Shown piece by piece: positions 18,682-27,689 of a stretch of DNA of 64,000 nt; the stretch's first letter is position 1, and every line of letters begins with the position of its first letter. This DNA is from Streptomyces sp. NBC_01498 (GTDB lineage: Bacteria; Actinomycetota; Actinomycetes; Streptomycetales; Streptomycetaceae), in contig NZ_CP109598.1 in NCBI RefSeq assembly GCF_036327775.1, positions 3,596,001 through 3,660,000 of the forward strand, given 5' to 3'. The notes beneath the pieces were generated by a model. The model was not told the origin of the DNA and did no database searches. It worked only from the letters and a program-made list of their open reading frames with translations. The translations under genes and the position numbers were made by a program.

Positions 18682-18727
18682 ACCCCGATCGAGAGGTGGC
18701 AGGGGGTTCGGTGAGGCCGTTCGTCCG

Positions 18728-18741
18728 GTTTCACGTGAAAC
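18728..18741. other. parS site between convergent genes
   Basis: Perfect GTTTCACGTGAAAC, ending one base before the stop codon of the serine hydrolase gene (minus strand) and 46 bp after the GNAT stop. Confidence 0.93.
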
Positions 18742-18742
18742 A

Positions 18743-20119
18743 TCACAGACCGCGCCAGCCCTGCTCATCCACCCCGCCCGGCACCGCGTCCCCCGGTTCG
18801 TACGGCTCACGGGTGTAGACGAAGGAGCCGAGATCGAGATGGCTCACCCCGCCGTCCGGGCGTCGGACGACCCTCAGCGTCTCCCCCGCGTAGTAGCCGT
18901 CGAGCCCCTTCCAGGTGCCGTCCGGCTGCGCCACGAACCGGGAGCGGCGGCCCGCCGCCCGCATCGGCCTGAAGTCCAGGCCGCGGTCCGCCGTCACCCG
19001 CAGGACGAACGGGGCCGCGCCCCAGTACCAGGGTCCGGTCAGCGACAGCAGTTCCTGATCGACCTCGGGCAGAGGCCGCCAGGGCTCGGGGATCCGGGGC
19101 TCGGCGTCCGCCACGATGCCGAGGAGCTCGGCGGCGACGGCACCGACCGCCGGCCCCGAGGTGGCGTTGGCCAGCGACACCGCGACCAGTCCGTCCTCGA
19201 CACTCACCCAGAGCGCGGCGACGAAGCCCGGCAGGGAGCCCGTGTGCCCGACGAGTGTGCGTCCGCCGTGACGGACGAGCTGGAGGCCGAGCCCGTAACC
19301 GCCGTCCCACTCCCCGCCCTCGGGCGGCGTGGCGGGTGTGCGGGCCTCCCGTACGGACGCGGCGCTCAGCACCCGGTCGTCGCCCTCGGCGAGGAACGCG
19401 CCGAAGCGGCACAGATCGTCGGCGGTCGACCAGAGCTGGCCCGCCGGGGCCATCAGGCCCAGATCCTCGCTGGGCTCGGGCAGGATCGCGTCCGCCCACG
19501 GGTGCACGGCCCAGCCGCCGGCCGCCGGGGCGACGGGCTCGACGGTCGTACGCCGCATCGACAGCGGCTCCAGGATCTCCCGCCGCAGCACCTCCTCCCA
19601 GGAGGCGCCCCGTACGGCCTCGACCAGCGAACCGAGCAGCGTGTAGCCGGGGTTGGAGTAGTGGTGCAGTCGGCCGGCGGGATGCAGCAGGGGCCGCTCG
19701 CCGAGCACATCGGCCAGACCGGGGCGGGTCGTTCCCGGCGTCCGCTCCCACCAGGGCGCGGGCGTCTCGGCGGCCAGACCGGCCCCATGGCTGAGGAGTT
19801 GGGCAACGGTGACCTCGCCGACGCCCGTGCCGGGAAGATGCTTCTCCAGCGGGTCCGCCAGATCGAGCAGCCCCTCGTCGCGCAGCCGCAGCACCAGAAC
19901 GGCGGTGAAGCACTTGGTGATCGAGCCGATCCGGTACTGGGTGTCCGCGTCCGGCTCGTGCCCGTCCACACAACTGCGCGCGCCCGACCAGACGGTGTGC
20001 CCGTCGCGCCCGACCGCGCCGACGAGCGAGGGGGCGCGGCCCTCGGCCTGCGCGGTGGCGACGCGGTGCAGCAAGGCCCGCCGCGTACCGGGGAGAAGTT
20101 CTTCGAAGGGTGAGGTCAT
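18743..20119 (-). CDS. Serine hydrolase of the class C beta-lactamase family
   Basis: A 458-aa beta-lactamase-related serine hydrolase (family S12). The SxxK motif is SITK (residues 66-69), and the YxN motif is YSN in LHHYSNPGYTLLGSLVEA near residue 155. The C-terminal third (after about 340) has a beta-barrel-like region, as in D-aminopeptidase or esterase members. No signal peptide is visible, so it may act in the cytoplasm. The ATG at 20119 (MTSPFEELLPG) was chosen over a frame extension to 20128 because GAAGAAC-like sequence and conservation favour it only weakly. It could be an esterase, D-peptidase or penicillin-binding-like protein; true beta-lactamase activity is unlikely. Confidence 0.86.
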   Translation of the reverse strand: MTSPFEELLPGTRRALLHRVATAQAEGRAPSLVGAVGRDGHTVWSGARSCVDGHEPDADTQYRIGSITKCFTAVLVLRLRDEGLLDLADPLEKHLPGTGVGEVTVAQLLSHGAGLAAETPAPWWERTPGTTRPGLADVLGERPLLHPAGRLHHYSNPGYTLLGSLVEAVRGASWEEVLRREILEPLSMRRTTVEPVAPAAGGWAVHPWADAILPEPSEDLGLMAPAGQLWSTADDLCRFGAFLAEGDDRVLSAASVREARTPATPPEGGEWDGGYGLGLQLVRHGGRTLVGHTGSLPGFVAALWVSVEDGLVAVSLANATSGPAVGAVAAELLGIVADAEPRIPEPWRPLPEVDQELLSLTGPWYWGAAPFVLRVTADRGLDFRPMRAAGRRSRFVAQPDGTWKGLDGYYAGETLRVVRRPDGGVSHLDLGSFVYTREPYEPGDAVPGGVDEQGWRGL

Positions 20120-20312
20120 GGTCCACATCTATCGGTAGGACACGGCCCCGTCGACTTCATATACGGACCCGTGCGGGCTGCCCTCCTACCGGGGCGGGTG
20201 CCCCCGCGTCCCGCACCTCAAGTCTTCCTCTGAACTGCCGCCGTGCTGTGCCTTGTTCGGGGCATCAGCCCCATACTGGCGAAAGGCGACATCGGGGACA
20301 GGGGGGATTCCT

Positions 20313-20921
20313 GTGCGGAAAACGATCCGGCGGCGTGTCTCGGCGGCCGAACGACCGCTGGACGCGTACGAGGTGGCCTATCTGGCCGGCGGACCTCAAC
20401 GCGTGTGCGACACGGCGCTCTTCGCCCTGCGCGACCGGGGGGCCGTCACCGTCGCCGGCCCCCGGGTCCGCCCGGCCGAGGAGGGCGACGGGCTCGTGGA
20501 ACACCCGGTGGAAGAGGCGGTCCTCGCCGCCTGCCCCTGGGGGAGAAGCCTGGCGGGCGTCGCCGCCTCCGTGCGCGGTGGACCGGAGGTCGCGGAGATC
20601 CGGCGCACCCTGGTGGCGCTCGGCCTGCTCACCCTCGCACGGCGCCGCCCGACCCGGGCGGGCGTGCGACGCCTGGAGGAGGCGAAGCGTGCGGGCACCT
20701 TCCCCGCGTACGTGATCGACGGCCCTCCCGCCCACCCCGACCGACGACTGCGCCGCGTCGTCGCGGCCACCTCGGTCCCCTCCGGGCTGGGACGGTCGCT
20801 GATCCGCCTGGCCAACTCCACCGACCCGGACCGTGACCGCGACACCCACCACGACCAGGACACGGGCTCGGGCTCGGGCGGCTTCGACTCGGGAGGCGGG
20901 GGAGGCGGGGGCTCCGACTAG
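20313..20921 (+). CDS. Soluble TIGR04222-like protein with Gly-rich tail
   Basis: A 202-aa protein starting MRKTIRRRVSAAERPLDAYE. The pattern LDAYEVAYLAGGPQRVCDTA then LFALRDRGAVTV resembles the N-terminal part of TIGR04222-domain actinobacterial proteins, which usually are membrane proteins; here no transmembrane helix is visible. It ends in a Ser/Gly-rich tail (GSGSGGFDSGGGGGGGSD), a common ending of that family. The GTG at 20313 has AGGGGGGA about 6 bases upstream. Function unknown. Confidence 0.72.
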   Translation: MRKTIRRRVSAAERPLDAYEVAYLAGGPQRVCDTALFALRDRGAVTVAGPRVRPAEEGDGLVEHPVEEAVLAACPWGRSLAGVAASVRGGPEVAEIRRTLVALGLLTLARRRPTRAGVRRLEEAKRAGTFPAYVIDGPPAHPDRRLRRVVAATSVPSGLGRSLIRLANSTDPDRDRDTHHDQDTGSGSGGFDSGGGGGGGSD

Positions 20922-21097
20922 CTCCGGGCGGCCCCGGCCGTACGCGGCGGCGAAAGGTGAGCCTGGACGGATCCGGCATCGGCCGCCCACCGCACGCCCG
21001 TTCACGGCCGCCACGTCGTGCCGGAAGCCGTCCTGTACGCGGCACACCGCGGAGCGATGGTGGACCGCTCCAGGGACGACGCGGCAGACTCGCGCAC

Positions 21098-21580
21098 ATG
21101 GTGCGCCTGCGCGTTCTCACGACCGACGACTGGCCGTTGTGGCGGGACGTGCGTCTCGCCGCCCTGACCGAGGCTCCGCACTCCTTCAAGTCCCGCCTCG
21201 GGGACTGGCACCACGGCGGGGAGGACCGGTGGCGGGCGCGGCTGGCCGTGCCGGGATCGCACAACCTCGTCGCGCTTCTTCGCGGGCGGACGGTGGGAAT
21301 GGCCTGCGGGCTGCCGGTGGACGGCGACACCCGCGAGCTGAGATCGGTCTGGGTCAGCCCCGAGGCCCGGGGCCGCGGCGTCGGAGACCTCCTGGTCACA
21401 ACGGTGGAGGAATGGGCCCGACGAACGGGCGCCACCACGCTGCGCTTGACGGTGCTCCCGGGCAACGAGCCCGCCGTGACGCTGTATCGACGCCACGGTT
21501 TCGACTTCTCCGGAGAGCTCGGAGACCTTCTGCCCGAGGACGGGGTCAGAGAACGACTGATGACGAGGAGCCTTCGCTGA
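21098..21580 (+). CDS. GNAT acetyltransferase
   Basis: A 160-aa GNAT acetyltransferase. It shows LRVLTTDDWPLWRDVRLAAL at the N-terminus, motif A as SVWVSPEARGRGVGDLLVTT (about residues 85-104) and a C-terminal PAVTLYRRHGFDFSGE block. It ends PEDGVRERLMTRSLR. The ATG at 21098 fits the domain start; there is only a weak ribosome site. Substrate unknown. This is the second of three GNAT genes in the window, and they are not close copies of each other. Confidence 0.87.
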   Translation: MVRLRVLTTDDWPLWRDVRLAALTEAPHSFKSRLGDWHHGGEDRWRARLAVPGSHNLVALLRGRTVGMACGLPVDGDTRELRSVWVSPEARGRGVGDLLVTTVEEWARRTGATTLRLTVLPGNEPAVTLYRRHGFDFSGELGDLLPEDGVRERLMTRSLR

Positions 21581-21851
21581 CGGGCGACCGGCCTGTACGA
21601 TCTCGCCCCTCGTGACATGTCGATCTTGCGTGACCTGGGCGTTCTCGGCTGTCTCACCCATGATCGGTGTCACTTCCGTGGCACTTCCTCGCGAGGTCGC
21701 GGCCGGGATCAGGCGGGTTGCCCGAGTCGGTCGAGTGCACCACGCTGAGCCCCGGGTGCGAGGAGAACCGGCGAGCCCGGGTCGCGTGCCGATGAGTTTT
21801 CCGCGCCTCGCTGGTCCATACGCCGGACACCCACGGACGGAAGGCAGAGCC

Positions 21852-22418
21852 ATGCGGAAACTGATCTACGGCGCGAACCTGACCCTGGACGGCTACATCG
21901 CCGCGCCCGGCGACGACATCAGCTGGGGCGGACCGCCGAGCCCCGAGCTGTTCCAGTTGTGGCTCGACCACGAGCAGGCGAGCGGCGTGGCGCTGTACGG
22001 GCGCAAACTGTGGGAGGCGATGAGCTCCCACTGGCCGACCGGCGACCAGCTGCCCGACGCCGGCCCGGCGCAGATCGAGTTCGCGCGGAACTGGCGGGAC
22101 ACGCCGAAGGTGGTGTTCTCCTCGACGATCGACACGGTCGACTGGAACGCCCGCCTGGTCACCGGTGACGCGATCGCCGAGATCACGCGGCTCAAGGCCG
22201 AGGACGGTGACCCCATGAACATCGGCGGCGCGACGCTCGCCGGGGCGGCCATGCGCGCCGGGCTGATCGACGAGTACGTGGTCGTCACCCATCCGGTCCT
22301 GGTAGGCGGCGGCACGCCGTTCTACAGCGCGCTGGACAGCTGGGTGAACCTGAACCTGGTGGAGACACGGACGTTTCCCCACGGCGTGGTCCTGACCAGG
22401 TACGAGACGAGGCGCTGA
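21852..22418 (+). CDS. Dihydrofolate-reductase/RibD-C family protein
   Basis: A 188-aa protein of the RibD C-terminal (DHFR-like) fold: MRKLIYGANLTLDGYIAAPG at the start, YGRKLWEAMSSHW near residue 50, VVFSSTIDTVDWNARLV near 80, and IGGATLAGAAMRAGLIDEYV near 120 followed by THPVLVGGGTPFY. Such stand-alone proteins are usually called dihydrofolate reductase family and bind NADPH; they are rarely the essential DHFR. The 270-bp gap upstream of its ATG holds no gene I can support. The neighbours do not point to a pathway. Confidence 0.88.
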   Translation: MRKLIYGANLTLDGYIAAPGDDISWGGPPSPELFQLWLDHEQASGVALYGRKLWEAMSSHWPTGDQLPDAGPAQIEFARNWRDTPKVVFSSTIDTVDWNARLVTGDAIAEITRLKAEDGDPMNIGGATLAGAAMRAGLIDEYVVVTHPVLVGGGTPFYSALDSWVNLNLVETRTFPHGVVLTRYETRR

Positions 22419-22606
22419 GCGGCTTCCCGCCGGCGCCGGAGCCCCATCACCCGTACAAGTGGGCGGCTTTGTACGTTCTCATCCATCGTGTCAGCGAGCC
22501 ACGCCGGCGAGCCGCGTACTGACAACTGCCTTGAGACGAGACGGGTGAGCACTCCGGCTGGGATCAACGGGCCTGGACGTCACGGGTGGATGTCCCCATG
22601 ATCCTG

Positions 22607-23908
22607 TCAGCTCCGGTGAGCGCCGAGGTGATCGGCGCTCACCGGAGCTGCGGAGTCCGGCACCCCCGCGTAGTCGGGCAGCTCGACGCCGTTGATCGCG
22701 CGCCCGACCAGCTCCGTGAACCAGTCGCCGGCGAAATCGGGGAGCGGCTCGGCGTCCGGCCCGGAGACGTCGCGGCTGCGGGCGTTCAACCGGCCGATCT
22801 CCTGGTTGGCCTCGACGAACGAGCGCATCCGCGCCTCGTAGCGGGCGAACCCGGCGTCGGGGTCCCATCCGGCGGCGGCCAGCTCTCCGGCCAGCAGGTA
22901 GGCACCGACCAGGGCCAGCCCGGTGCCCTGCCCGGACATCGGCGACGAACTGAACGCCGCGTCCCCGAGCAGTCCCACCCGTCCGCTCGACCAGCGGTCC
23001 ATCACCACCTGGGCGACCTGGTCGAGGTAGAAGTCCGGGGTGTCGTCCAGGTGCGCGAGGATGTCCGGGGCCAACCAGCCCAGGCCCGCCATCCGTTCCC
23101 TCAGCAGGATCTTCTGGGCCGCGACGTCACGGTGGTCGACGTCGAAGTCGGCCGGGGCGAAGTAGAACATGGCCATCGCCCGGGTGGCGTCCTGGATGGG
23201 CCGCAGGAGGGCGGAGCGCCCGGACTCCTGATCCTGGTACTCCAGCAGCCAGCGGTCCAGCCCGAACTCGTTGGGCACACTGTAGAAGGCCAGCATGTGC
23301 CCGAGGTGGCGGAGGAACCGCTCGTGCGGCCCGAAGACCATCGCTCGCAGCTCCGAGTGCGGCCCGTCCGCCCCGACCACCAAGTCGAAGCGCCGCCGGT
23401 CGCCGCCCGCGAAGACCACGTCGACGCCGTCCGCGTCCTGGGCGAGCTCGGCGATCCGGTCGCCGAAGACGTACTCGACGCCCTCGCGGGTGTCGTCGTA
23501 GAGCACCTGGGACAGGTCCCCGCGCAGGATCTCGATGTCCGCGATGAACCCGTCGCCACCGTCGTCGTCGGCACGGAAGGTCTCCAGCACCTGCCCGTCC
23601 GCGTCCACGGTGTGCGCGCCGGCGGTGTCGGTGCACGCCGCCCGCACCGCCGCGTCCAACCCCATACGCCCGATGACCTCCTTGGCGACCCCGCGTGCGT
23701 CCACCGCCTGCCCGCCGGGACGCAGCTCGGGAGCCCGCTCCACCACGGTCACCTCGGCCCCCCGCCGGCGCAGCCAGTGGGCCAGCGCGGGTCCCGCGAT
23801 GCTCGCCCCCGCGACCAGCACCCTGGGACCGCTCACCCGTGTCTCCTGCCCGCCCGTCCGGATCGCGTGCCCCTGGTCGGAGTCGTCGACGCTCATCACA
23901 GCCTCCAT
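22607..23908 (-). CDS. FAD-dependent aromatic-type monooxygenase
   Basis: A 433-aa flavoprotein monooxygenase of the PHBH fold. N-terminal FAD-binding motif VLVAGASIAGPALAHWLRRR (about residues 31-50), the DG motif LVVGADGPHSELR near 170, and the second FAD motif GLLGDAAFSSSPMSGQGTG near 310. It hydroxylates or epoxidises an aromatic or polyketide-like compound using NAD(P)H and oxygen; relatives include tetracycline- and rifampicin-modifying enzymes. The ATG at 23908 has GGAGGA 5 bases upstream; the ATG at 23896 with its own GGAGG is a strong alternative. A perfect hairpin covers its last codons and stop (22609-22649). Confidence 0.9.
   Translation of the reverse strand: MEAVMSVDDSDQGHAIRTGGQETRVSGPRVLVAGASIAGPALAHWLRRRGAEVTVVERAPELRPGGQAVDARGVAKEVIGRMGLDAAVRAACTDTAGAHTVDADGQVLETFRADDDGGDGFIADIEILRGDLSQVLYDDTREGVEYVFGDRIAELAQDADGVDVVFAGGDRRRFDLVVGADGPHSELRAMVFGPHERFLRHLGHMLAFYSVPNEFGLDRWLLEYQDQESGRSALLRPIQDATRAMAMFYFAPADFDVDHRDVAAQKILLRERMAGLGWLAPDILAHLDDTPDFYLDQVAQVVMDRWSSGRVGLLGDAAFSSSPMSGQGTGLALVGAYLLAGELAAAGWDPDAGFARYEARMRSFVEANQEIGRLNARSRDVSGPDAEPLPDFAGDWFTELVGRAINGVELPDYAGVPDSAAPVSADHLGAHRS
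22609..22649 (-). terminator. 18-bp perfect hairpin overlapping the end of the monooxygenase gene
   Basis: An 18-base arm at 22609-22626 pairs perfectly with 22632-22649, with a 5-base loop. It includes the stop codon and the last 12 codons or so of the monooxygenase reading frame, so the stem is coding. There is no U-tract, which is usual for Streptomyces terminators. Confidence 0.7.
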
Positions 23909-24251
23909 GTGCTTCCTCCCGCACCGGAACGTCCCCGGCACAGGACCACCGCTGTCGGTGTGTCCTGCCGTATCGACCACGGATCCGCACAAAACTCATC
24001 GGTCACGGCAGGCCCGATGAAAAACGCCAAGCCCGATGAGCCTCAGAACAACCCGGGCCGGCGAGACCGAGGCGGACCAGCCAGTGAGCGAGGCCGCCGC
24101 CCGGGACTTCGCCAGTGCCGCGCGCAGCACAGTGGGACGCTGAAAGGACCAGTGAGAACGCACGTGTAGGTTCTCACTTTCGGTGTCAGGCGCCGCCGCT
24201 GTGACAAGGATGTTTCCCTTCAGTCTCACGACGTGTCGGCCAGCTGCTGTC
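23909..24251. other. Intergenic region upstream of the monooxygenase gene
   Basis: 343 bp without a credible gene. It carries an inverted repeat, AGTGAGAAC (24151-24159) / GTTCTCACT (24170-24178), with a 10-base spacer. This could be a terminator for the small minus-strand gene that ends at 24252, or an operator for the monooxygenase. No regulator gene is adjacent. Confidence 0.45.
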
Positions 24252-24587
24252 TCAGAGCGATGTCGTTTCCTCAGACTGTCCGTCAGCCATCCGTTCCATC
24301 CACTCGCGCACCTTCACTGCTCGCTCGATGCGGCTGACGATGTTCTTCTTGGACGCCGTGTCCAAGGTCTCCGGGATCTTGTCGAAGGTGACCGGAAGGA
24401 CGTCGAGCAGACCCCAGATCTGTTCGCCGGTGTTGACGGTCAGCAGTTGCTGGCACCTCCACTGCAGCGGCGTCTCGGGATGGTGCGTGAGCCGCTGCAC
24501 GAGCGTCGGGAACAGGCAGTGTGTCGCCTCTGCGGCGAGGTGATCCCGGAGCCAGTAGACCGGGAGCCGCTGGCTGAAGCCATGCAT
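24252..24587 (-). CDS. Unrecognised 111-aa protein
   Basis: I do not recognise this protein. The ATG at 24587 has GGAGG 6 bases upstream (MHGFSQRLPVYWLRDHLAAE). It is helical and soluble with no transmembrane segment, contains a WRCQQLLTVNTGEQIWGLLD stretch, and ends in a charged, amphipathic region (ERAVKVREWMERMADGQSEE). The frame is open further upstream, to about 24824, but no better start is seen there. It sits in a patch of lower GC content with two or three other unknown small genes and is divergent from the 24809 gene. Function unknown. Confidence 0.5.
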   Translation of the reverse strand: MHGFSQRLPVYWLRDHLAAEATHCLFPTLVQRLTHHPETPLQWRCQQLLTVNTGEQIWGLLDVLPVTFDKIPETLDTASKKNIVSRIERAVKVREWMERMADGQSEETTSL

Positions 24588-24808
24588 GGCGGCCTCCTGG
24601 GCCAGGTTTAGGAGCTGAGCAGTGTCGACGGCTCGGACGGTGCGGGGGAGGTCGGGGTCATGCCGCGATGATGCCAAGAACCCCCCGCGGTGTCGGCATA
24701 CGAACCTCCCCAGTTGCGTACGGACGAATGTCCCCGGCTCTGACCGCGGAAGCAGTGCGGCAGAGGATCTCGGTTGAGATGGATGCTCCGACCAGGGACA
24801 CTCGCGCG

Positions 24809-25183
24809 ATGAGCCACAGCACATCGTCTGAAGCGATCGAGCGAGGGTGGGACGAGCCCTGGTATCGGGTCCGCACGGAGGACTTCCAGGCGTCGTTCCT
24901 GCCCAGCGACGGCGAGGGCTTGGACGATGTCTGCAACGTCGATGTCTTCGTGACTCTGAAGGATGGATCTCGTTGGACTGCGACTGTGTTCACCGTCGCG
25001 GAAGTCGAGCGCCTGATGAAGCTCTGGGCAGGAACCGACGAGGCCCTTGGGGGCCGGTACTTCTGGGTCTCGGACGGTCTGATCGTCAGGGATCCGGGCA
25101 TCGACAACATGACCGCCGTGATCGCCGGACTGATTGGGAGCGGCGAGTTCTCCGAGATCTTTCAGCGGGTGGTCAGCGACTGA
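24809..25183 (+). CDS. Unrecognised 124-aa acidic protein
   Basis: I do not recognise a named family, though proteins of this shape are common in Streptomyces. The ATG at 24809 gives MSHSTSSEAIERGWDEPWYR. A central beta-rich part (NVDVFVTLKDGSRWTATVFT, about residues 44-63) and a helical EVERLMKLWAG segment follow, then GGRYFWVSDGLIV and a C-terminal helix. Acidic, no signal peptide, no transmembrane helix. The size and composition recall immunity proteins of toxin systems, but there is no toxin gene beside it, so this is only a guess. Confidence 0.6.
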   Translation: MSHSTSSEAIERGWDEPWYRVRTEDFQASFLPSDGEGLDDVCNVDVFVTLKDGSRWTATVFTVAEVERLMKLWAGTDEALGGRYFWVSDGLIVRDPGIDNMTAVIAGLIGSGEFSEIFQRVVSD

Positions 25184-25228
25184 TCGAGTGCCCGGTCGGC
25201 GGAAGCGACGTGGCCTGACCAGCTCCGA

Positions 25229-25630
25229 TCAGGACACCGGGCCCTCGCCCGGCGGGATGAAGGCGTCGGCGCCATCGGCATCCTCGACATGCCCCTGGGC
25301 ATCGACCGTGATGGCTGTCGCCCGCCCCTGCGAGGTGATGAGCCAGGCCAGTACCTGCTTCGTCAGCGGCGTTCCTCCTGGCCCCTCATCCTTCCAGTGC
25401 ACCAGCCACCCTCCACCCGGCACCGCGGCCACGACCTGGTCAGCTCGTTCCAAGTGGGAGAAGTCCTCGTAGTCCGTTACCGGACGCAGGGCGCCGCGCT
25501 TGGGATCGGCGACCAAGGCCGTCCCGGTCGCCTGGTCCCAGCCCTCCACACGCACCATGCGGCCGATCTCGGTGTCGGTGCCGTTGAAGATCGCGGTCCA
25601 GCCAGTCTGATTGAAATAGCGAAGAGACAC
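25229..25630 (-). CDS. Unrecognised 133-aa beta-rich protein
   Basis: I do not recognise this protein. It begins MSLRYFNQTGWTAIFNGTDT and is rich in beta-type and glycine segments (WLVHWKDEGPGGTPLTKQVL, ATAITVDAQGHVEDADGADA), ending IPPGEGPVS. No signal peptide or membrane helix. It is convergent with the 24809 gene, and the two stops are only 46 bp apart. Lower GC than the surrounding core genes. Function unknown. Confidence 0.55.
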   Translation of the reverse strand: MSLRYFNQTGWTAIFNGTDTEIGRMVRVEGWDQATGTALVADPKRGALRPVTDYEDFSHLERADQVVAAVPGGGWLVHWKDEGPGGTPLTKQVLAWLITSQGRATAITVDAQGHVEDADGADAFIPPGEGPVS

Positions 25631-25744
25631 CGCTCCATCATCTCGAACCTGGACTCTCGCGCTTCACAGGTCTCCTTGCTCTGCACGTTCATCCGTAGGC
25701 GGATCTGCACAAAGGCGAGTACGCCAACACGCGGGACCGAGAGG

Positions 25745-25939
25745 TCAGCTTGGCCGGGCCGCAATTTGGCGACGGGCAGACCCCCGGACTTCCTCGAACT
25801 CCTCGAAGGTGAGTTGTTCGGGGCCGTGGCCTTCCCATTCCGAGACGGGCAGCTCGGCGGTGATCCCGAATCTGCTGTCGTAATCACCGAGGCGGCCTGC
25901 GTCGCGGGCGCCTGGGCCGTACGGCAGTACGTGCACCAA
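25745..25939 (-). pseudogene. Possible gene remnant, 64 codons
   Basis: A short minus-strand frame with plausible protein composition: RLGDYDSRFGITAELPVSEW, then EGHGPEQLTFEEFEEVRGSA. The only start in reach is a TTG (25939) without a ribosome site, and the frame has no partner upstream. It looks more like the C-terminal piece of a lost gene than a working gene. The rest of 25640-26068 shows no other gene. Confidence 0.3.
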
Positions 25940-26068
25940 GAGAGCTTGGAAGGTCCATACATTTGAGCGAATTCGGCCTCAAGAGCCTGGCGAATCTCAC
26001 GACGATGTCGTATCCGACATCAATCCTGAGATTCCGACACGGGAAGTGAGGCCCTACAGCACGACCGC

Positions 26069-27544
26069 TCAGGTCTGCGCCATGTCCACGAAGCGGGAGT
26101 AGTGGCCCTGGAAGGCCACCGTGATGGTCGCCGTCGGGCCGTTACGGTGCTTGGCCACGATCAGGTCCGCCTCGCCCGCGCGCGGGGACTCCTTCTCGTA
26201 GGCGTCCTCACGGTGCAGGAGGACGACCATGTCCGCGTCCTGCTCGATGGAGCCCGACTCGCGGAGGTCGGAGACCATCGGCTTCTTGTCGGTGCGCTGT
26301 TCGGGGCCACGGTTCAGCTGGGAGAGCGCGATCACCGGCAGTTCCAGTTCCTTCGCCAGCAGCTTGAGGTTTCGCGACATGTCCGAGACCTCCTGCTGGC
26401 GGCTCTCCGCCCGCTTGGCGCCGCCGGACTGCATCAGCTGGAGGTAGTCGATGACGACCAGCTTCAGTCCGTTGCGCTGCTTGAGACGGCGGCACTTGGC
26501 GCGGATCTCCATCATCGACAGGTTCGGCGAGTCGTCGATGTAGAGGGGGGCCTGGGAGACGTCCGGCATCCGGCGGGCCAGCCGGGTCCAGTCCTCGTCC
26601 GTCATCGTGCCCGAGCGCATGTGGTGCAGCGCCACCCGCGCCTCGGCGGAGAGGAGGCGCATGGCGATCTCGTTGCGCCCCATCTCCAGGGAGAAGATCA
26701 CGCTCGGCAGGTTGTTCTTGATGGACGCCGCGCGCGCGAAGTCCAGCGCGAGCGTCGACTTGCCCATCGCGGGACGGGCCGCGATGACGATCATCTGACC
26801 GGGGTGCAGCCCGTTCGTCAGCGAGTCGAGGTCTGTGAACCCCGTCGGCACACCGGTCATCTCACCGCTGCGTGAACCGATCGCCTCGATCTCGTCGAGC
26901 GCGCCCTCCATGATGTCGCCGAGCGGCAGATAGTCCTCGCTGGTGCGCTGCTCGGTCACCGCGTAGATCTCCGCCTGAGCGGAGTTGACGATCTCGTCGA
27001 CGTCGCCGTCCGCCGCGTATCCCATCTGCGTGATCTTGGTGCCCGCCTCGACCAGCCGGCGCAGCACCGCGCGCTCGTGGACGATCTCCGCGTAGTACGA
27101 CGCGTTGGCCGCCGTCGGCACCGTCTGGACCAGGGTGTGCAGATACGGCGCCCCGCCGACGCGGGTGATCTCCCCGCGCTTGGTCAGCTCGGCGGCCACC
27201 GTGATGGGGTCGGCCGGCTCGCCCTTCGCGTACAGGTCGAGGACCGCCTGGAAGACCGTCTCGTGCGCCGGGCGGTAGAAGTCGTGGCCCTTGATGATCT
27301 CCACGACGTCGGCGATGGCCTCCTTGGAGAGCAGCATGCCGCCGAGCACGGACTGTTCGGCTTCGAGGTCCTGGGGCGGCACCCGCTCGAAGCCGGGCGA
27401 TCCGCCCTCCCACGGGGTGTCCCTGCCGCGTTCGTGCTGCTCCTCGCGGCCTCTGCCCTCGCCCCGGCGCTGGCGGGAGACGGGCAGACGATCGCTCGGT
27501 CCGGCTTCGGTCCAGGGGCCCTCCAACGGCTCGGGAATGCTCAC
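26069..27544 (-). CDS. dnaB: Replicative DNA helicase DnaB
   Basis: The hexameric helicase of the replication fork, 491 aa. N-terminal domain (VPPQDLEAEQSVLGGMLLSK near residue 53), linker, then the RecA-like ATPase: Walker A ARPAMGKSTLALDFARA near residue 245, Walker B LKLVVIDYLQLMQSGG near 350, and the SQLNRGPEQRTDKKPMVSDL block near 397. No intein is present. The GTG at 27544 was chosen because GGAGGAGG is 6 bases upstream; the frame is open beyond it but with no conserved sequence. Upstream lies a cluster of DnaA boxes (27690-27778). It is close to the rpsF-ssb-rpsR-rplI operon, as in mycobacteria, but separated by the divergent MATE gene. Confidence 0.97.
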   Translation of the reverse strand: MSIPEPLEGPWTEAGPSDRLPVSRQRRGEGRGREEQHERGRDTPWEGGSPGFERVPPQDLEAEQSVLGGMLLSKEAIADVVEIIKGHDFYRPAHETVFQAVLDLYAKGEPADPITVAAELTKRGEITRVGGAPYLHTLVQTVPTAANASYYAEIVHERAVLRRLVEAGTKITQMGYAADGDVDEIVNSAQAEIYAVTEQRTSEDYLPLGDIMEGALDEIEAIGSRSGEMTGVPTGFTDLDSLTNGLHPGQMIVIAARPAMGKSTLALDFARAASIKNNLPSVIFSLEMGRNEIAMRLLSAEARVALHHMRSGTMTDEDWTRLARRMPDVSQAPLYIDDSPNLSMMEIRAKCRRLKQRNGLKLVVIDYLQLMQSGGAKRAESRQQEVSDMSRNLKLLAKELELPVIALSQLNRGPEQRTDKKPMVSDLRESGSIEQDADMVVLLHREDAYEKESPRAGEADLIVAKHRNGPTATITVAFQGHYSRFVDMAQT

Positions 27545-27689
27545 CGGCCACCTCCTCCCGTCCGCCCGGCGGACCTCGCCGTGCCCTCTTTCTACGGCAC
27601 GGCACTGACAAATCTGGTGGCCAGGCTCCGGTTCCGGCGCGTCGGACGTCGGTCCACGGTAGGCCCGTCGGGACCGTCCGCCAATCTGG

